Below, one piece after another: positions 15,688 to 23,607 of a stretch of 64,000 nucleotides of DNA. The DNA comes from Epilithonimonas hispanica (GTDB lineage: Bacteria > Bacteroidota > Bacteroidia > Flavobacteriales > Weeksellaceae), in the NCBI RefSeq assembly GCF_003385395.1, contig NZ_QNUG01000010.1, positions 1 through 64,000 of the forward strand. The letters are read 5' to 3'. The notes beneath the pieces were generated by a model. That model searched no databases and was not told the origin of the DNA. It saw nothing but the letters and a program-made list of their open reading frames with translations. The position numbers were made by a program, and so were the translations under genes. The number at the start of each line of letters is the position of its first letter. The first letter of the stretch is position 1.

Positions 15688-17793
15688 ATGAATTTCAGAC
15701 AGGGCGATATTATTACACGTAACACAGGAGACAAACAAACCGTTTGGGTCTCTCAGCGTTTGATAATTGATGTATGTGGGATTTCTGATTCTCATTTCAG
15801 AAAGAACAGAACCAAATACAAAGAGTCTGTTCAGAAATGTTACCATCATCATAACATTTTGCCAGACACCGGTAAAAGCTGGCGATGGGCGAAGATGGAT
15901 GCAGGTTTCTATTATGATCTTGCAAGGATATCTAACAAAGCTCCACAAAACTACAGAGGCTATTTTGGTGACAGTTCCGCACTGGTTAAAAGCTATGAGG
16001 ATTTTATCAATAATACTCAGATCTCGGATTTTGAAGATATGTTTAAACGTCATTTAAACCGTGTTTTCAGAACATACTTGGAGTTTTACAATGATGCTAA
16101 TGAAGTACAACGCCCGGCACTTGCAAAAGCCTGTGCGGTGATTGATTTCATACTGGAGCATAAAGACAATTATCCAGGAACCAAATCCAAAATCTACAAA
16201 GATTTAGAACCTGTTTTGAAAAAGATGGATTTGCAGTACATCCCACATCATCACCTTAGACTGAAGGAAAAAATTGATGAGTTATTTGCGACTGAATCGC
16301 TGGCAATTCCTGATATCATCAAACTGCCTAGAACTGGTAACACTAATTCAATGGTGTTTGATGACCCGGAACTTGTAAGCTGGGCGATGCAGTTGAGAAA
16401 TATGCCAAAGAACTACAGCAATGACTACATCATCCGAAAAATAACAGATATGTGTGAGCTGGTTGGCAAACGTACACCATCACGCAGATGGTACGGACAA
16501 AACATCTTTGAGCAAAACGGAACAAAGTTTTTAACGGCTAAAAGATACGGCTCTAGTAGGAAATCACACATTCATAAATCTTACATTCCTTTTGCTAATG
16601 CGTTATTTGCGGGCGATTGCTGGGAAATGGATGCAACTAGAGTAAACATAGTTTCTCACGAGGTTGAAGTTGTGAATGAAGAAACAGGAAAGAAAACTAA
16701 AGCAGATAAGTTTCTGATGGTAGTCGCTATCCGTGATGTTCATTCCGGTGATGTTTTAGGCTATTCTTTCAGTCATTCAGAAAACCATTTGGTTTATGCT
16801 GATGCAATGAAAATGGCGGTTCAAAAAACAGGTTATTTGCCTTACGAAATTGTTACTGACCGTTTTCCGGGACATAACACACCACAAATGGAAGATTTGT
16901 TTGCAAGAATGGAGGCTCTTGGTGTTCATATAGAGTTTGCTCACGATGCTAATAGAAAAGCAGGTGTTGAGAGATTCTTCAGAACATTGCAGCAAATCAC
17001 GATGCCGGATTCGGATTATTTCTATGGAGACGGTATTCAGTCTCGCAGTTTATCTGCTTTCCGTTCACCGGAATACATTGCGCAGATCAAAAAAGAAAGC
17101 AAAAAAGCTGGATTTGATATGTACAAAGCCGTTGAGGAAAGCACATTCATTATTGAAAGTTTCCGTGATACACTTTACAGCCGATATAGCCGTAAACATA
17201 AAAATCTACAAAAGTCGCCTAGACAAATTCATAACGATAGCGAAAAACCTCACGTGATTGAAGTTTCCGAAGCTACTGTATCAATGTTGTTTGGTCTTAA
17301 AAAGACAATCCAAATCCGAAATAAAGGTCAGATTGCAACTGAGATTCTAGGCGTAAAAATGAGCTACTTCATCAGTCGAGCTTACTATGACATCATTAAA
17401 AATTATCATACAGAATCTATTGTTATGTCTTATGATATTGAGGATTTGAGTGTTGTTTTCCTTTGGGAAAAGCACGGACAACTATTGAAGTCGCTTTGTG
17501 AAGCTGAGTATTTTGTAGAACCTCAGAAATATGGTCCGAACAAAGTAATGCAACAAGTAGGCGTAGCAAAAGCACGTGAAAAAGCAATCAACGAACTGAA
17601 AGAACTGGACTATCAAGAAACCATTGGCGAAGAAAATCTGATGCTTGGCAGATACGGTAAAAAAGACGAATTGAATACGGCTGATGATTATTACAACAAT
17701 AATCAAATCCCTATGAAAAAAGTATCCGGAAGCGACATACAACCGGATAATAATAAAGGCGGTGACCTAGGAAATTACCGCTCTGAATGGTAA
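15688..17793 (+). CDS. MuA-like DDE transposase
   Basis: About 701 residues from ATG 15688. An in-frame GTG at 15652 lies inside the tRNA-like minihelix and is unlikely to be used. The N-terminal region should bind end sites. The integrase-fold core carries Asp 315 (CWEMDAT), Asp 391 (IVTDRFPG) and Glu 428 (AGVERFFRT), giving an intact DDE triad. A Mu transposase C-terminal domain follows, for contact with the MuB-type ATPase. It carries out strand transfer for integration and replicative transposition. A TTTAAAC repeat array lies inside the gene at 16041-16067. Confidence 0.93.
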   Translation: MNFRQGDIITRNTGDKQTVWVSQRLIIDVCGISDSHFRKNRTKYKESVQKCYHHHNILPDTGKSWRWAKMDAGFYYDLARISNKAPQNYRGYFGDSSALVKSYEDFINNTQISDFEDMFKRHLNRVFRTYLEFYNDANEVQRPALAKACAVIDFILEHKDNYPGTKSKIYKDLEPVLKKMDLQYIPHHHLRLKEKIDELFATESLAIPDIIKLPRTGNTNSMVFDDPELVSWAMQLRNMPKNYSNDYIIRKITDMCELVGKRTPSRRWYGQNIFEQNGTKFLTAKRYGSSRKSHIHKSYIPFANALFAGDCWEMDATRVNIVSHEVEVVNEETGKKTKADKFLMVVAIRDVHSGDVLGYSFSHSENHLVYADAMKMAVQKTGYLPYEIVTDRFPGHNTPQMEDLFARMEALGVHIEFAHDANRKAGVERFFRTLQQITMPDSDYFYGDGIQSRSLSAFRSPEYIAQIKKESKKAGFDMYKAVEESTFIIESFRDTLYSRYSRKHKNLQKSPRQIHNDSEKPHVIEVSEATVSMLFGLKKTIQIRNKGQIATEILGVKMSYFISRAYYDIIKNYHTESIVMSYDIEDLSVVFLWEKHGQLLKSLCEAEYFVEPQKYGPNKVMQQVGVAKAREKAINELKELDYQETIGEENLMLGRYGKKDELNTADDYYNNNQIPMKKVSGSDIQPDNNKGGDLGNYRSEW
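16041..16067. repeat. TTTAAAC 11-bp repeat array
   Basis: Two TTTAAAC words and a third degenerate TTTT-start unit in 11-bp steps, inside the transposase gene. Confidence 0.5.
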
Positions 17794-17818
17794 TAAAACT
17801 TAACAAAAATTTTATAGT

Positions 17819-18745
17819 ATGACAAATCTACAAAAAAATGAGATTATCCAACTCATTGAGATGGAAAAGCCAAAGCTTGGAAGCTACACGGCAGTAGCCA
17901 CAAAATGTGGTGTTAGTAAATCAACTATTTCTAACATTATTAGCGGTAAGCACGACAACATCAAGCCCAAAATGTGGCTAAGCATCGGTTATACATTGGG
18001 ATATAACTCTACAGAATGGCAAACTGCTGAGACATTTGATTTTAGAAAGATTCACAGCCTTTGCAACGATGTGAAGAATGAGCATTTGTTCAGAATACTT
18101 TCTGCAAAAGCCGGAATGGGAAAAAGTACCGCTCTTGAGTTTTATGCTGATGTAAAAAACGACAGAAAGAACAAAACGCAGGAAGAAAACAACATTTTTT
18201 ACATCCGTTGTAGAGAATGGTCTGGACGAAAGTTTCTTACTGAATTGTGTATTTCTCTAGGGATTGACCCCGAAAACTCTAAAACGGACGAATTAGGCGA
18301 AAAAGTATCTAAGTTTTTCATCAACAGAAGTGCTTACAACCCTATTCTAATTGTAGATGAAGCCGATAAATTAAAAGATTCTGCAATCCGTTGGTTTATC
18401 CATTTTGAGAACGAAAACAAAAACATTACAGGTTGTCTTTTGTCGGGAACTGAATACCTAGAAAAACGCATCCGAGACGGTGTGAGATTGAAAAAGCAAG
18501 GCTATGACGAAATAGAAAGCCGTTTCCGCAGAACTTATGTAAAGTTGATTGGTTCTCGTGAAGCTGATGTCAATGCTATTTGTGAAGCTAATGGAATCTT
18601 TGAAAAAACAATCCAATCAAGAATTTTTACAGAGTGCAATCCTACTCCTGTCATCATTAACAAACAAAGTGTAAAAGTTGTAACCGATATCAGAAATATA
18701 CAAGGAAAAATAGCTAGAGAACTTAGAATTAAACAATCTGCATAA
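17819..18745 (+). CDS. MuB-like transposition target ATPase
   Basis: 308 residues. An N-terminal HTH (GVSKSTISNIISG, about 31-43) is followed by an AAA+ ATPase with Walker A AGMGKST (about 98-104) and Walker B PILIVDEAD (about 175-183). Domain order and position directly after the transposase match MuB, which binds DNA as an ATP-dependent filament, captures targets and stimulates the transposase. The gap to the transposase stop is 25 bp. Confidence 0.9.
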   Translation: MTNLQKNEIIQLIEMEKPKLGSYTAVATKCGVSKSTISNIISGKHDNIKPKMWLSIGYTLGYNSTEWQTAETFDFRKIHSLCNDVKNEHLFRILSAKAGMGKSTALEFYADVKNDRKNKTQEENNIFYIRCREWSGRKFLTELCISLGIDPENSKTDELGEKVSKFFINRSAYNPILIVDEADKLKDSAIRWFIHFENENKNITGCLLSGTEYLEKRIRDGVRLKKQGYDEIESRFRRTYVKLIGSREADVNAICEANGIFEKTIQSRIFTECNPTPVIINKQSVKVVTDIRNIQGKIARELRIKQSA

Positions 18746-18747
18746 TT

Positions 18748-18933
18748 ATGACAACACCAGAAAAACTAGATCAGATAGTAAAATCCTTAACAGAATTAAA
18801 AAATCCGTCAATAAGCGACTTTTTGAAAGCAACAACTGAAGCAACCAAAAAGCTTGATGGTTTTTTGAAAGAAGAATATGATAAGGGCTATAAAACAGCA
18901 AAGGAAGAAATCAAAATAATTAAACAAAATTAA
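18748..18933 (+). CDS. Small early protein, unknown
   Basis: 61 residues, Lys/Glu-rich and probably helical. It starts 2 bp after the MuB-like stop and belongs to the early operon. No family recognised. Confidence 0.6.
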   Translation: MTTPEKLDQIVKSLTELKNPSISDFLKATTEATKKLDGFLKEEYDKGYKTAKEEIKIIKQN

Positions 18934-18934
18934 T

Positions 18935-19108
18935 ATGACAAACGAATTTTTTCCACCAGACGAAAAGGAATTGGAAGAAATCATCAGAGGACTCAAAGCA
19001 AGACTGGAAGATGATGCCTACCAAGAAGAATGGATTAAAATCCACGACGAGCTGATGTTTCGTCAAAAACAATTACAAGAATTAACCATTAAAAACAACG
19101 CCCTATGA
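18935..19108 (+). CDS. Small acidic helical protein, unknown
   Basis: 57 residues, highly charged and predicted helical. ATG 18935 follows the previous stop by 1 bp, and its stop overlaps the next start in an ATGA arrangement, which supports translation coupling. Confidence 0.55.
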   Translation: MTNEFFPPDEKELEEIIRGLKARLEDDAYQEEWIKIHDELMFRQKQLQELTIKNNAL

Positions 19109-19245
19109 AAACAGTAACAATTTATCTCAACGCAGAAAAAACCGCATTCCAAGTCGTAAAACCATCAGAAAAATTTAGTGGCGACTGGAAAGGCTTGGTA
19201 CACGGTGTAACTAACGGATTTTATCACTCATTCAAAGTATTTTAA
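19105..19245 (+). CDS. Very small early protein, unknown
   Basis: 46 residues with a beta-like N-terminus and aromatic C-terminus. It overlaps the upstream stop by 4 bases and ends 2 bp before the DUF3164 gene. Confidence 0.5.
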   Translation: MKTVTIYLNAEKTAFQVVKPSEKFSGDWKGLVHGVTNGFYHSFKVF

Positions 19246-19247
19246 TT

Positions 19248-19880
19248 ATGACAACTATCGACATCAATCAACTATCAACAGAACAATTGGAAGCGGCTTT
19301 GGCTCAAAAAAGAGAATCAGAACGCATCACAAGAGAAAATCAGCGCAAATCTTATGAATCTTTAAAAGTAGAAACTATCGAGGATTTAGCACCAATGGCT
19401 GATGAAATATCACTGTCTTTGATGAGATTCAGAGATAAGGCTTTTAGTCAACTTGGAACGCTTTACTCATTACTGCAAGACTACAGCAAGCGTCACGCAG
19501 ACGGTAAAGGAAATTTTAAAATTGAAAATAATGATTTTAAAATCCTTTTTAAAAGACAAGGAAAGGGAACTTTTGACGAAAGGTCAGAACAAGCAGAAAA
19601 GCACATTATTGATTTCCTTAACACGAGATATGACGGCGATTTGGACACTAAAGATTTGATAATGTCTTTAATGGAAAGAAAGAAAGGAGACTTAGACATT
19701 AATATGATTCAGAAGCTCTACAATATGGAAGATAGATTCAATGATGATAATTGGAGAGAAGGAATTAAGCTGCTAAAAGAATCTTACAGTTTCAACCACA
19801 GTAAAGATTACATCTCTTTTTTCAAAAAAGGTAGAAACAATCAATGGCAGGGAATCAATCTTAACTTTTCAAACATCTAA
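19248..19880 (+). CDS. DUF3164 family protein
   Basis: 210 residues. Matches the DUF3164 pattern of Mu-like phages: a helical N-terminal region, a central SLMRFRDKAFSQLGTLYSLLQDY helix and a FDERSEQAEKHIIDF segment. The family is routinely found between MuB and the replication-associated genes, with no defined biochemical role. Confidence 0.8.
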   Translation: MTTIDINQLSTEQLEAALAQKRESERITRENQRKSYESLKVETIEDLAPMADEISLSLMRFRDKAFSQLGTLYSLLQDYSKRHADGKGNFKIENNDFKILFKRQGKGTFDERSEQAEKHIIDFLNTRYDGDLDTKDLIMSLMERKKGDLDINMIQKLYNMEDRFNDDNWREGIKLLKESYSFNHSKDYISFFKKGRNNQWQGINLNFSNI

Positions 19881-19883
19881 GTT

Positions 19884-19985
19884 ATGATAGCGGTATTACT
19901 AATATCAATCAGTTTTGTTTGCTTTCTAGGCGGTGTTTGTCTCGGAGCAATTATCAACAGCAACAATCCTTACCAAAAGGATTAA
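19884..19985 (+). CDS. Single-pass membrane micropeptide
   Basis: 33 residues, of which about 20 (residues 3-23) form one hydrophobic, Gly-containing segment. Too short for family assignment. Its TAA (19983-19985) directly abuts tRNA-like copy 2. Confidence 0.45.
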   Translation: MIAVLLISISFVCFLGGVCLGAIINSNNPYQKD

Positions 19986-20028
19986 TCCCAAACGGTTTAC
20001 TGCGTGGTTCGATTCCACGCTGGGAACA
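19986..20028 (+). ncRNA. tRNA-like minihelix, copy 2
   Basis: TCCCA (19986-19990) pairs with TGGGA, and GCGTGG-TTCGATT-CCACGC forms the T-arm-like hairpin, with a 3' ACA. It begins immediately after the TAA of the micropeptide and ends 18 nt before ATG 20047. Identical to copy 3 over 43 nt. Confidence 0.75.
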
Positions 20029-20046
20029 AAGAAAATTTAACAGAAT

Positions 20047-20679
20047 ATGAAAGCAATTGGAGTAAACACCTTCATCAATAAGCGTTTCGATACATTCGCT
20101 TTTGATGATGCTTGGAAGGACAGCTTCGGAGAACCCGAAAAGAACTTCAAAATGATTGTTTACGGTAGTTCCGGCAACGGTAAAACCGAGTTCAGTGTAA
20201 AGTTTGCAAAATATCTTGCTACGTTTGGAAAAGTGGCTTATTGTAGCTACGAACAGGGTATTTCTAAAAGTTTACAAGACGCCATCGTTCGTAATAATAT
20301 GGAAGAAGTTTCGGGAAAAGTAATGTTTCTTTCCGGTGGTTCTCTTCCAGACCTTATTGAATACATCAGAAAAAGCGGTTCAAAAATCGTAATAATCGAC
20401 AGTTTGGACTATATGAAACTGACGACCGAACAGTTTAAAGTCCTTATCAAAACTTTTCCTAAAAAAGCCTTTATCATCGTTGCCTGGAGCAAAAACGAAG
20501 CACCAAAAAGCCAATACGGAAAAGACATTGAGTTTATGTGTGACATCAAGTCTTATGTCGAAAATTTCCGCATTAAAATGCCTCGCAGTCGCTTTGGTGG
20601 AAACAAAGAATTTGTGATTTGGAACGAAGGCAAAACTGTAAAAAAGAACGCTCAACCTTCTTTATTTGACACAGAATGA
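20047..20679 (+). CDS. Sak4-like phage recombination ATPase
   Basis: 210 residues. Walker A GSSGNGKTE (40-48) and a Walker B-like strand IVIIDSLDYM (about 115-124) in a RecA-core arrangement, typical of AAA_24/Sak4-type phage nucleotide-binding proteins involved in single-strand annealing or replication-linked recombination. Its mRNA leader carries tRNA-like copy 2. The C-terminus overlaps the next start by 4 bases. Confidence 0.75.
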   Translation: MKAIGVNTFINKRFDTFAFDDAWKDSFGEPEKNFKMIVYGSSGNGKTEFSVKFAKYLATFGKVAYCSYEQGISKSLQDAIVRNNMEEVSGKVMFLSGGSLPDLIEYIRKSGSKIVIIDSLDYMKLTTEQFKVLIKTFPKKAFIIVAWSKNEAPKSQYGKDIEFMCDIKSYVENFRIKMPRSRFGGNKEFVIWNEGKTVKKNAQPSLFDTE

Positions 20680-20987
20680 AAAAGTACAGAAAAAGAATAA
20701 GAATTGAGAATGCTACAGCTTTCAAATTGGAGTATTTCGATGGAAGTGGCGAAAAGAAATACAAAGAATTTGTGACTGAAAAATCTATGGAGCAATTTCA
20801 CAAAAGACAAACAGATTTTCTGTATTTGGCAATCAATAGATATGCATTTGTAAACGAAAAATGGCACAGATTCTTAAAGCTTACATCGCCTTATGTATTT
20901 GAAAGGGAATTGGAATCTATCAACAAGTTTTTCAAAGAAAATATTGAAGCTGAAAATCTTCAAAGTTTTAAAAATGAAGAAAATTAA
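20676..20987 (+). CDS. Conserved-looking early protein, unknown
   Basis: 103 residues, basic N-terminus and many aromatic residues. Translationally coupled to the Sak4-like gene by a 4-base overlap. No family recognised. Confidence 0.6.
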   Translation: MKKYRKRIRIENATAFKLEYFDGSGEKKYKEFVTEKSMEQFHKRQTDFLYLAINRYAFVNEKWHRFLKLTSPYVFERELESINKFFKENIEAENLQSFKNEEN

Positions 20988-21008
20988 AATCAATAAATAT
21001 TTAGAATT

Positions 21009-21269
21009 ATGGCAGCAAAACCATTAAAAAAGAAACTATTCAGAGCGCAATTTCTGATAACAAAACCTCCCAAAAGCATCCACGAAAAGATAAAAGGGAT
21101 ATCCAGTATTCTTTTCATAATTGCTCACAAAGAATTGGATGTGAAAATGTACATAGAAAGTAAAGTTCTAGAAGATATCAGAGCTGAAAACAATGGAGAT
21201 AATTCCATTTACATCAAAACGCTCAATATCAAAGAACAAAAAATGGACGGACTTGTAGGTCTAGTCTAA
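21009..21269 (+). CDS. Early protein, unknown
   Basis: 86 residues with a basic N-terminus. Its TAA at 21267-21269 directly abuts tRNA-like copy 3. Confidence 0.55.
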   Translation: MAAKPLKKKLFRAQFLITKPPKSIHEKIKGISSILFIIAHKELDVKMYIESKVLEDIRAENNGDNSIYIKTLNIKEQKMDGLVGLV

Positions 21270-21312
21270 TCCCAAACGGTTTACTGCGTGGTTCGATTCC
21301 ACGCTGGGAACA
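21270..21312 (+). ncRNA. tRNA-like minihelix, copy 3
   Basis: Fills exactly the gap between the TAA ending at 21269 and the ATG starting at 21313. Same structure as copy 2: TCCCA/TGGGA, 11-nt bulge, 6-bp stem with TTCGATT loop, 3' ACA. The ACA is the last trinucleotide before the start codon. Confidence 0.75.
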
Positions 21313-21516
21313 ATGAACGACTTAGAGCTTTTAATAATGATTAAGAAAGCGTTTAAAAAGCATTTAAACGCTCCAAAAAATCAGCAACCATCTCTTTTGC
21401 AGTTGCTGAGTCTTATTAAGCTCATTCGTGAAATAATCATAGAAGATTATAAACTAAAACAACAAATCAATGATGACATCAGAACAACAAAAAATGCAAC
21501 TCTTGACGAGATTTAA
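21313..21516 (+). CDS. Small basic early protein, unknown
   Basis: 67 residues, Lys-rich and helical. The ATG follows the minihelix directly, so a normal ribosome-binding leader is absent unless the GGGAA of the minihelix 3' strand serves. A TTTAAAC array lies at 21351-21370 inside it. Confidence 0.55.
   Translation: MNDLELLIMIKKAFKKHLNAPKNQQPSLLQLLSLIKLIREIIIEDYKLKQQINDDIRTTKNATLDEI
21351..21370. repeat. TTTAAAC 11-bp repeat array
   Basis: Two units, GTTTAAAAAGC and ATTTAAACGC, one 11-bp step apart. Confidence 0.45.
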
Positions 21517-21934
21517 AGCTTCTGCATTAGAAGATATCTGTTGGAGTAAAAGCAACCACAGAACCGTGGATATTAATGAGCTGAGACCTGAAGAAATAGA
21601 AAAGGTTTATCTGATGTTTTTTCCACAACCCACTATAATAGAACAAATAGTTCTTGCTGAGCATAAAGAATTACTAAGAAAACATCGTTCCACCTGTCTT
21701 ACAATTGCGACTAGAATAGGATTAAAAGAGCCTGATAGTTGGGATAAATTCAATAACTGGATGCTGAAAAGCAGTGTTCTGAAGAAAAGGCTGAACGATT
21801 ACACGCTGGTAGAACTGCAAAGCCTAGAACGCCAACTGCGTGGTGCTGAAAGCAATTTCGAAGCTTCCGCAACCAAGCCGGGAAACAAAGCTTGGTATCA
21901 CAAACACGGCTTCTCTATGCCATCCAAAAGCTGA
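21470..21934 (+). CDS. Early phage protein, unknown
   Basis: About 154 residues; starts at 21470, 21473 or 21494 are all possible, and the first two overlap the previous gene by more than 40 bases. Helical, with a C-terminal NKAWYHKHGFS motif. It occupies a region where Mu carries gemA/mor-side genes, but I see no family match. Confidence 0.6.
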   Translation: MMTSEQQKMQLLTRFKASALEDICWSKSNHRTVDINELRPEEIEKVYLMFFPQPTIIEQIVLAEHKELLRKHRSTCLTIATRIGLKEPDSWDKFNNWMLKSSVLKKRLNDYTLVELQSLERQLRGAESNFEASATKPGNKAWYHKHGFSMPSKS

Positions 21935-22086
21935 TGTGTGACAAAATTGAGTTCAAGAATGAACGTGAAGCCAACACGATTAAAAATCTAATCAAGAAAA
22001 CCAGCCGGAAAAAGAGGATTCCTATCCGGTCGTACTTCTGCAAGATTTGTAAAAAATGGCATCTCACAAGTAGAAAAAACAAGTAA
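21934..22086 (+). CDS. Small basic protein with CxxC-WH motif
   Basis: 50 residues from an ATG that overlaps the previous TGA. Very Lys/Arg-rich, ending with YFCKICKKWHLTS, a short Cys-X2-Cys-X3-His element suggestive of a metal-binding or nucleic-acid-binding knuckle. Confidence 0.55.
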   Translation: MCDKIEFKNEREANTIKNLIKKTSRKKRIPIRSYFCKICKKWHLTSRKNK

Positions 22087-22094
22087 AAATATAT

Positions 22095-22448
22095 ATGAAT
22101 GCATTAGATCAACCGATTCAAGAAGTGGCTTTCAAAATTGATAATGAAGATTTGGGAGTCCTTCTTTTTGCTCTTAATAATTGGGGGCAAAGAAATATAG
22201 CTACAAGCGTGGAGGAAAGAATGAGCGTTTTCTCGCTAAGGAAATTGCGCCAAAAAATGGAAGTTCGCCAAAGTCAAACCAAAGGTAGTTTGAAAGAATT
22301 TAAACTAAGAATAGAACCTGTTCAAGCTTACTCAATGATAAATCTGTTAAACTGGTTTATGACCTACCAAGTATCACCAGTAAGCTACGAATATAATGTT
22401 TGCAGAAAATACAGAGACGAGTTTCACGCAAAACTGTTAACGATATGA
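22095..22448 (+). CDS. Early phage protein, unknown
   Basis: 117 residues. No family recognised. Its stop overlaps the next ATG (ATGA) at 22445-22448. Confidence 0.6.
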   Translation: MNALDQPIQEVAFKIDNEDLGVLLFALNNWGQRNIATSVEERMSVFSLRKLRQKMEVRQSQTKGSLKEFKLRIEPVQAYSMINLLNWFMTYQVSPVSYEYNVCRKYRDEFHAKLLTI

Positions 22449-22867
22449 GAAGTTTTATTACAAAACATTACGAATCGGGCTTAAAAGTCACGTTTAAATA
22501 TGATTTAAACGGTGTTTTAAGGTTTTTGGAATTTGATGGCGAAAACTGGAATGCTGAAAAAGTAAAATATATAATGCAAAAAATTCCAGCGGATTTAAAA
22601 ACCATTCTTGCAGATTTACAAAATCAAAATTTCAAAAAAGGAAGCTGGATTTTTAGCGAGATTACTGTTGTAAGTTTTGACGCTTTTTACAACCAATACC
22701 CTAAGAAAGTAGGCAGAAAAGAAGATACTTTGAAAGCTTGGAACAAACTAAAAGAAGTTGAAAAAATGGAAGCTATTCTCTACATCCCGGAACTGATAAA
22801 ACTTAAAAGTGATGGCACAGCGTTCCCTTATCCTGCAACGTATTTGAATAAAAAACTTTGGAAGTAA
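22445..22867 (+). CDS. Replication-helper-like phage protein
   Basis: 140 residues from the ATG overlapping the previous stop. The C-terminal half contains FDAFYNQYPKKVGRKEDTLKAW and a PYPATYLNKKLW ending, a pattern common at the C-terminus of phage replication initiators and helicase-loader-associated proteins. The role is inferred from that motif only. A TTTAAAC array covers 22492-22520. Confidence 0.55.
   Translation: MRSFITKHYESGLKVTFKYDLNGVLRFLEFDGENWNAEKVKYIMQKIPADLKTILADLQNQNFKKGSWIFSEITVVSFDAFYNQYPKKVGRKEDTLKAWNKLKEVEKMEAILYIPELIKLKSDGTAFPYPATYLNKKLWK
22492..22520. repeat. TTTAAAC 11-bp repeat array
   Basis: Three units in 11-bp steps, the third degenerate (GTTTTAAGG), at the start of the preceding-named gene. 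Confidence 0.5.
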
Positions 22868-23181
22868 TGATTAGAGGGAAAATTGAAATTGAAGTTTTAA
22901 AAAGTGACTCAGGTAAAATTAGAATAATTTGCGGTGGGTGTAATAGTCTAGTTCCTGATACAGCATTTGGATTGATGGCAAATCTCGAAGTAGAATTGTT
23001 AATGAGCTTAGGAATTCTCGATAAGATGAACTTTAAAGTTGGTGATAGAGTTGTAACTGAAGATAAAATATCTGGGATTATAACAAAATCTAGTCCGAAT
23101 GAGATTGATGTTGAAGTAAAAATGGATGATGATGGAAAATGCTGTTTAATTAATAGAAAATATCTTAATTATGAAAATTAA
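22867..23181 (+). CDS. Early phage protein, unknown
   Basis: 104 residues from the ATG overlapping the previous TAA. Contains CGGCNSL and a KVGDRVVTEDKISGII segment typical of a small beta-barrel. No firm family. Confidence 0.55.
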   Translation: MIRGKIEIEVLKSDSGKIRIICGGCNSLVPDTAFGLMANLEVELLMSLGILDKMNFKVGDRVVTEDKISGIITKSSPNEIDVEVKMDDDGKCCLINRKYLNYEN

Positions 23182-23416
23182 CGGATACGAATACACACAG
23201 GAAGAAGTTTTGGAAGCTTTGAGAGAAAAAGGTTATCTCATTCTTCCTTTCAGAACCTACGATGAAGAGCATATACACGGTAGTGGATTTATAATGAATT
23301 GGTATAACACACAATGCGCTGTAAAAGGCGATGAAACACCAAGTGATGAGAATGTTTGGCAGAATGTCGCCATCAAAGAGTTTACAAAAAGCTTTACAAA
23401 ACCGAAATTAGTTTAA
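23171..23416 (+). CDS. Early phage protein, unknown
   Basis: 81 residues starting with a MKINGYEYTQEEVLEALREKGY helix-rich segment. Overlaps the previous gene by 11 bases and ends the early run before the structured RNA. Confidence 0.55.
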   Translation: MKINGYEYTQEEVLEALREKGYLILPFRTYDEEHIHGSGFIMNWYNTQCAVKGDETPSDENVWQNVAIKEFTKSFTKPKLV

Positions 23417-23423
23417 AAAATAT

Positions 23424-23452
23424 TTGCACTTTCAAATTATTTTATATCTTTG
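23424..23452 (+). promoter_or_regulatory. Promoter of the structured RNA/antirepressor unit
   Basis: TTG (23424-23426), 18-nt spacer, TATCTTTG (23445-23452). The predicted start, a few nt downstream, coincides with the first base of the 19-bp stem at 23455. Confidence 0.75.
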
Positions 23453-23454
23453 AA

Positions 23455-23600
23455 GTGCAAAAATTACCAAAGGAGAAATCCTTTTAAAATAAATTTACAA
23501 CAATATCGAACCCTCGTCACGGTGAAGGAACGGGAAACCGTCCTTAATCTTACCTTTGGTAATTTTTGCACACCTAAAACGGGGGTTCGTGTTTTAAAAT
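23455..23600 (+). ncRNA. Structured RNA or leader with 19-bp stem and possible pseudoknot
   Basis: A perfect 19-bp stem joins 23455-23473 and 23553-23571. Its loop holds a hairpin with a GAAA tetraloop (about 23526-23545; AAGGA-CGG arms, one bulged A). CGAACCC (23507-23513), inside the loop, is complementary to GGGTTCG (23583-23589), outside the stem, which allows a pseudoknot or kissing pair. The latter word sits in the loop of a weak TAAAAC/GTTTTA hairpin. It may be an independent RNA or the 5' leader of the antirepressor gene starting at 23608. I recognise no known RNA class. Confidence 0.65.
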
Positions 23601-23607
23601 TTTCGAG

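Noticed and set aside
15514-16053. 179-residue minus-strand ORF across the tRNA-like elements and transposase start
   Set aside because: Opposite strand of the transposase gene and RNA elements, with no coding features of its own.
23424-23607. Retron or group II intron RNA
   Set aside because: No reverse transcriptase is nearby and no intron boundary or domain V-like motif is visible.
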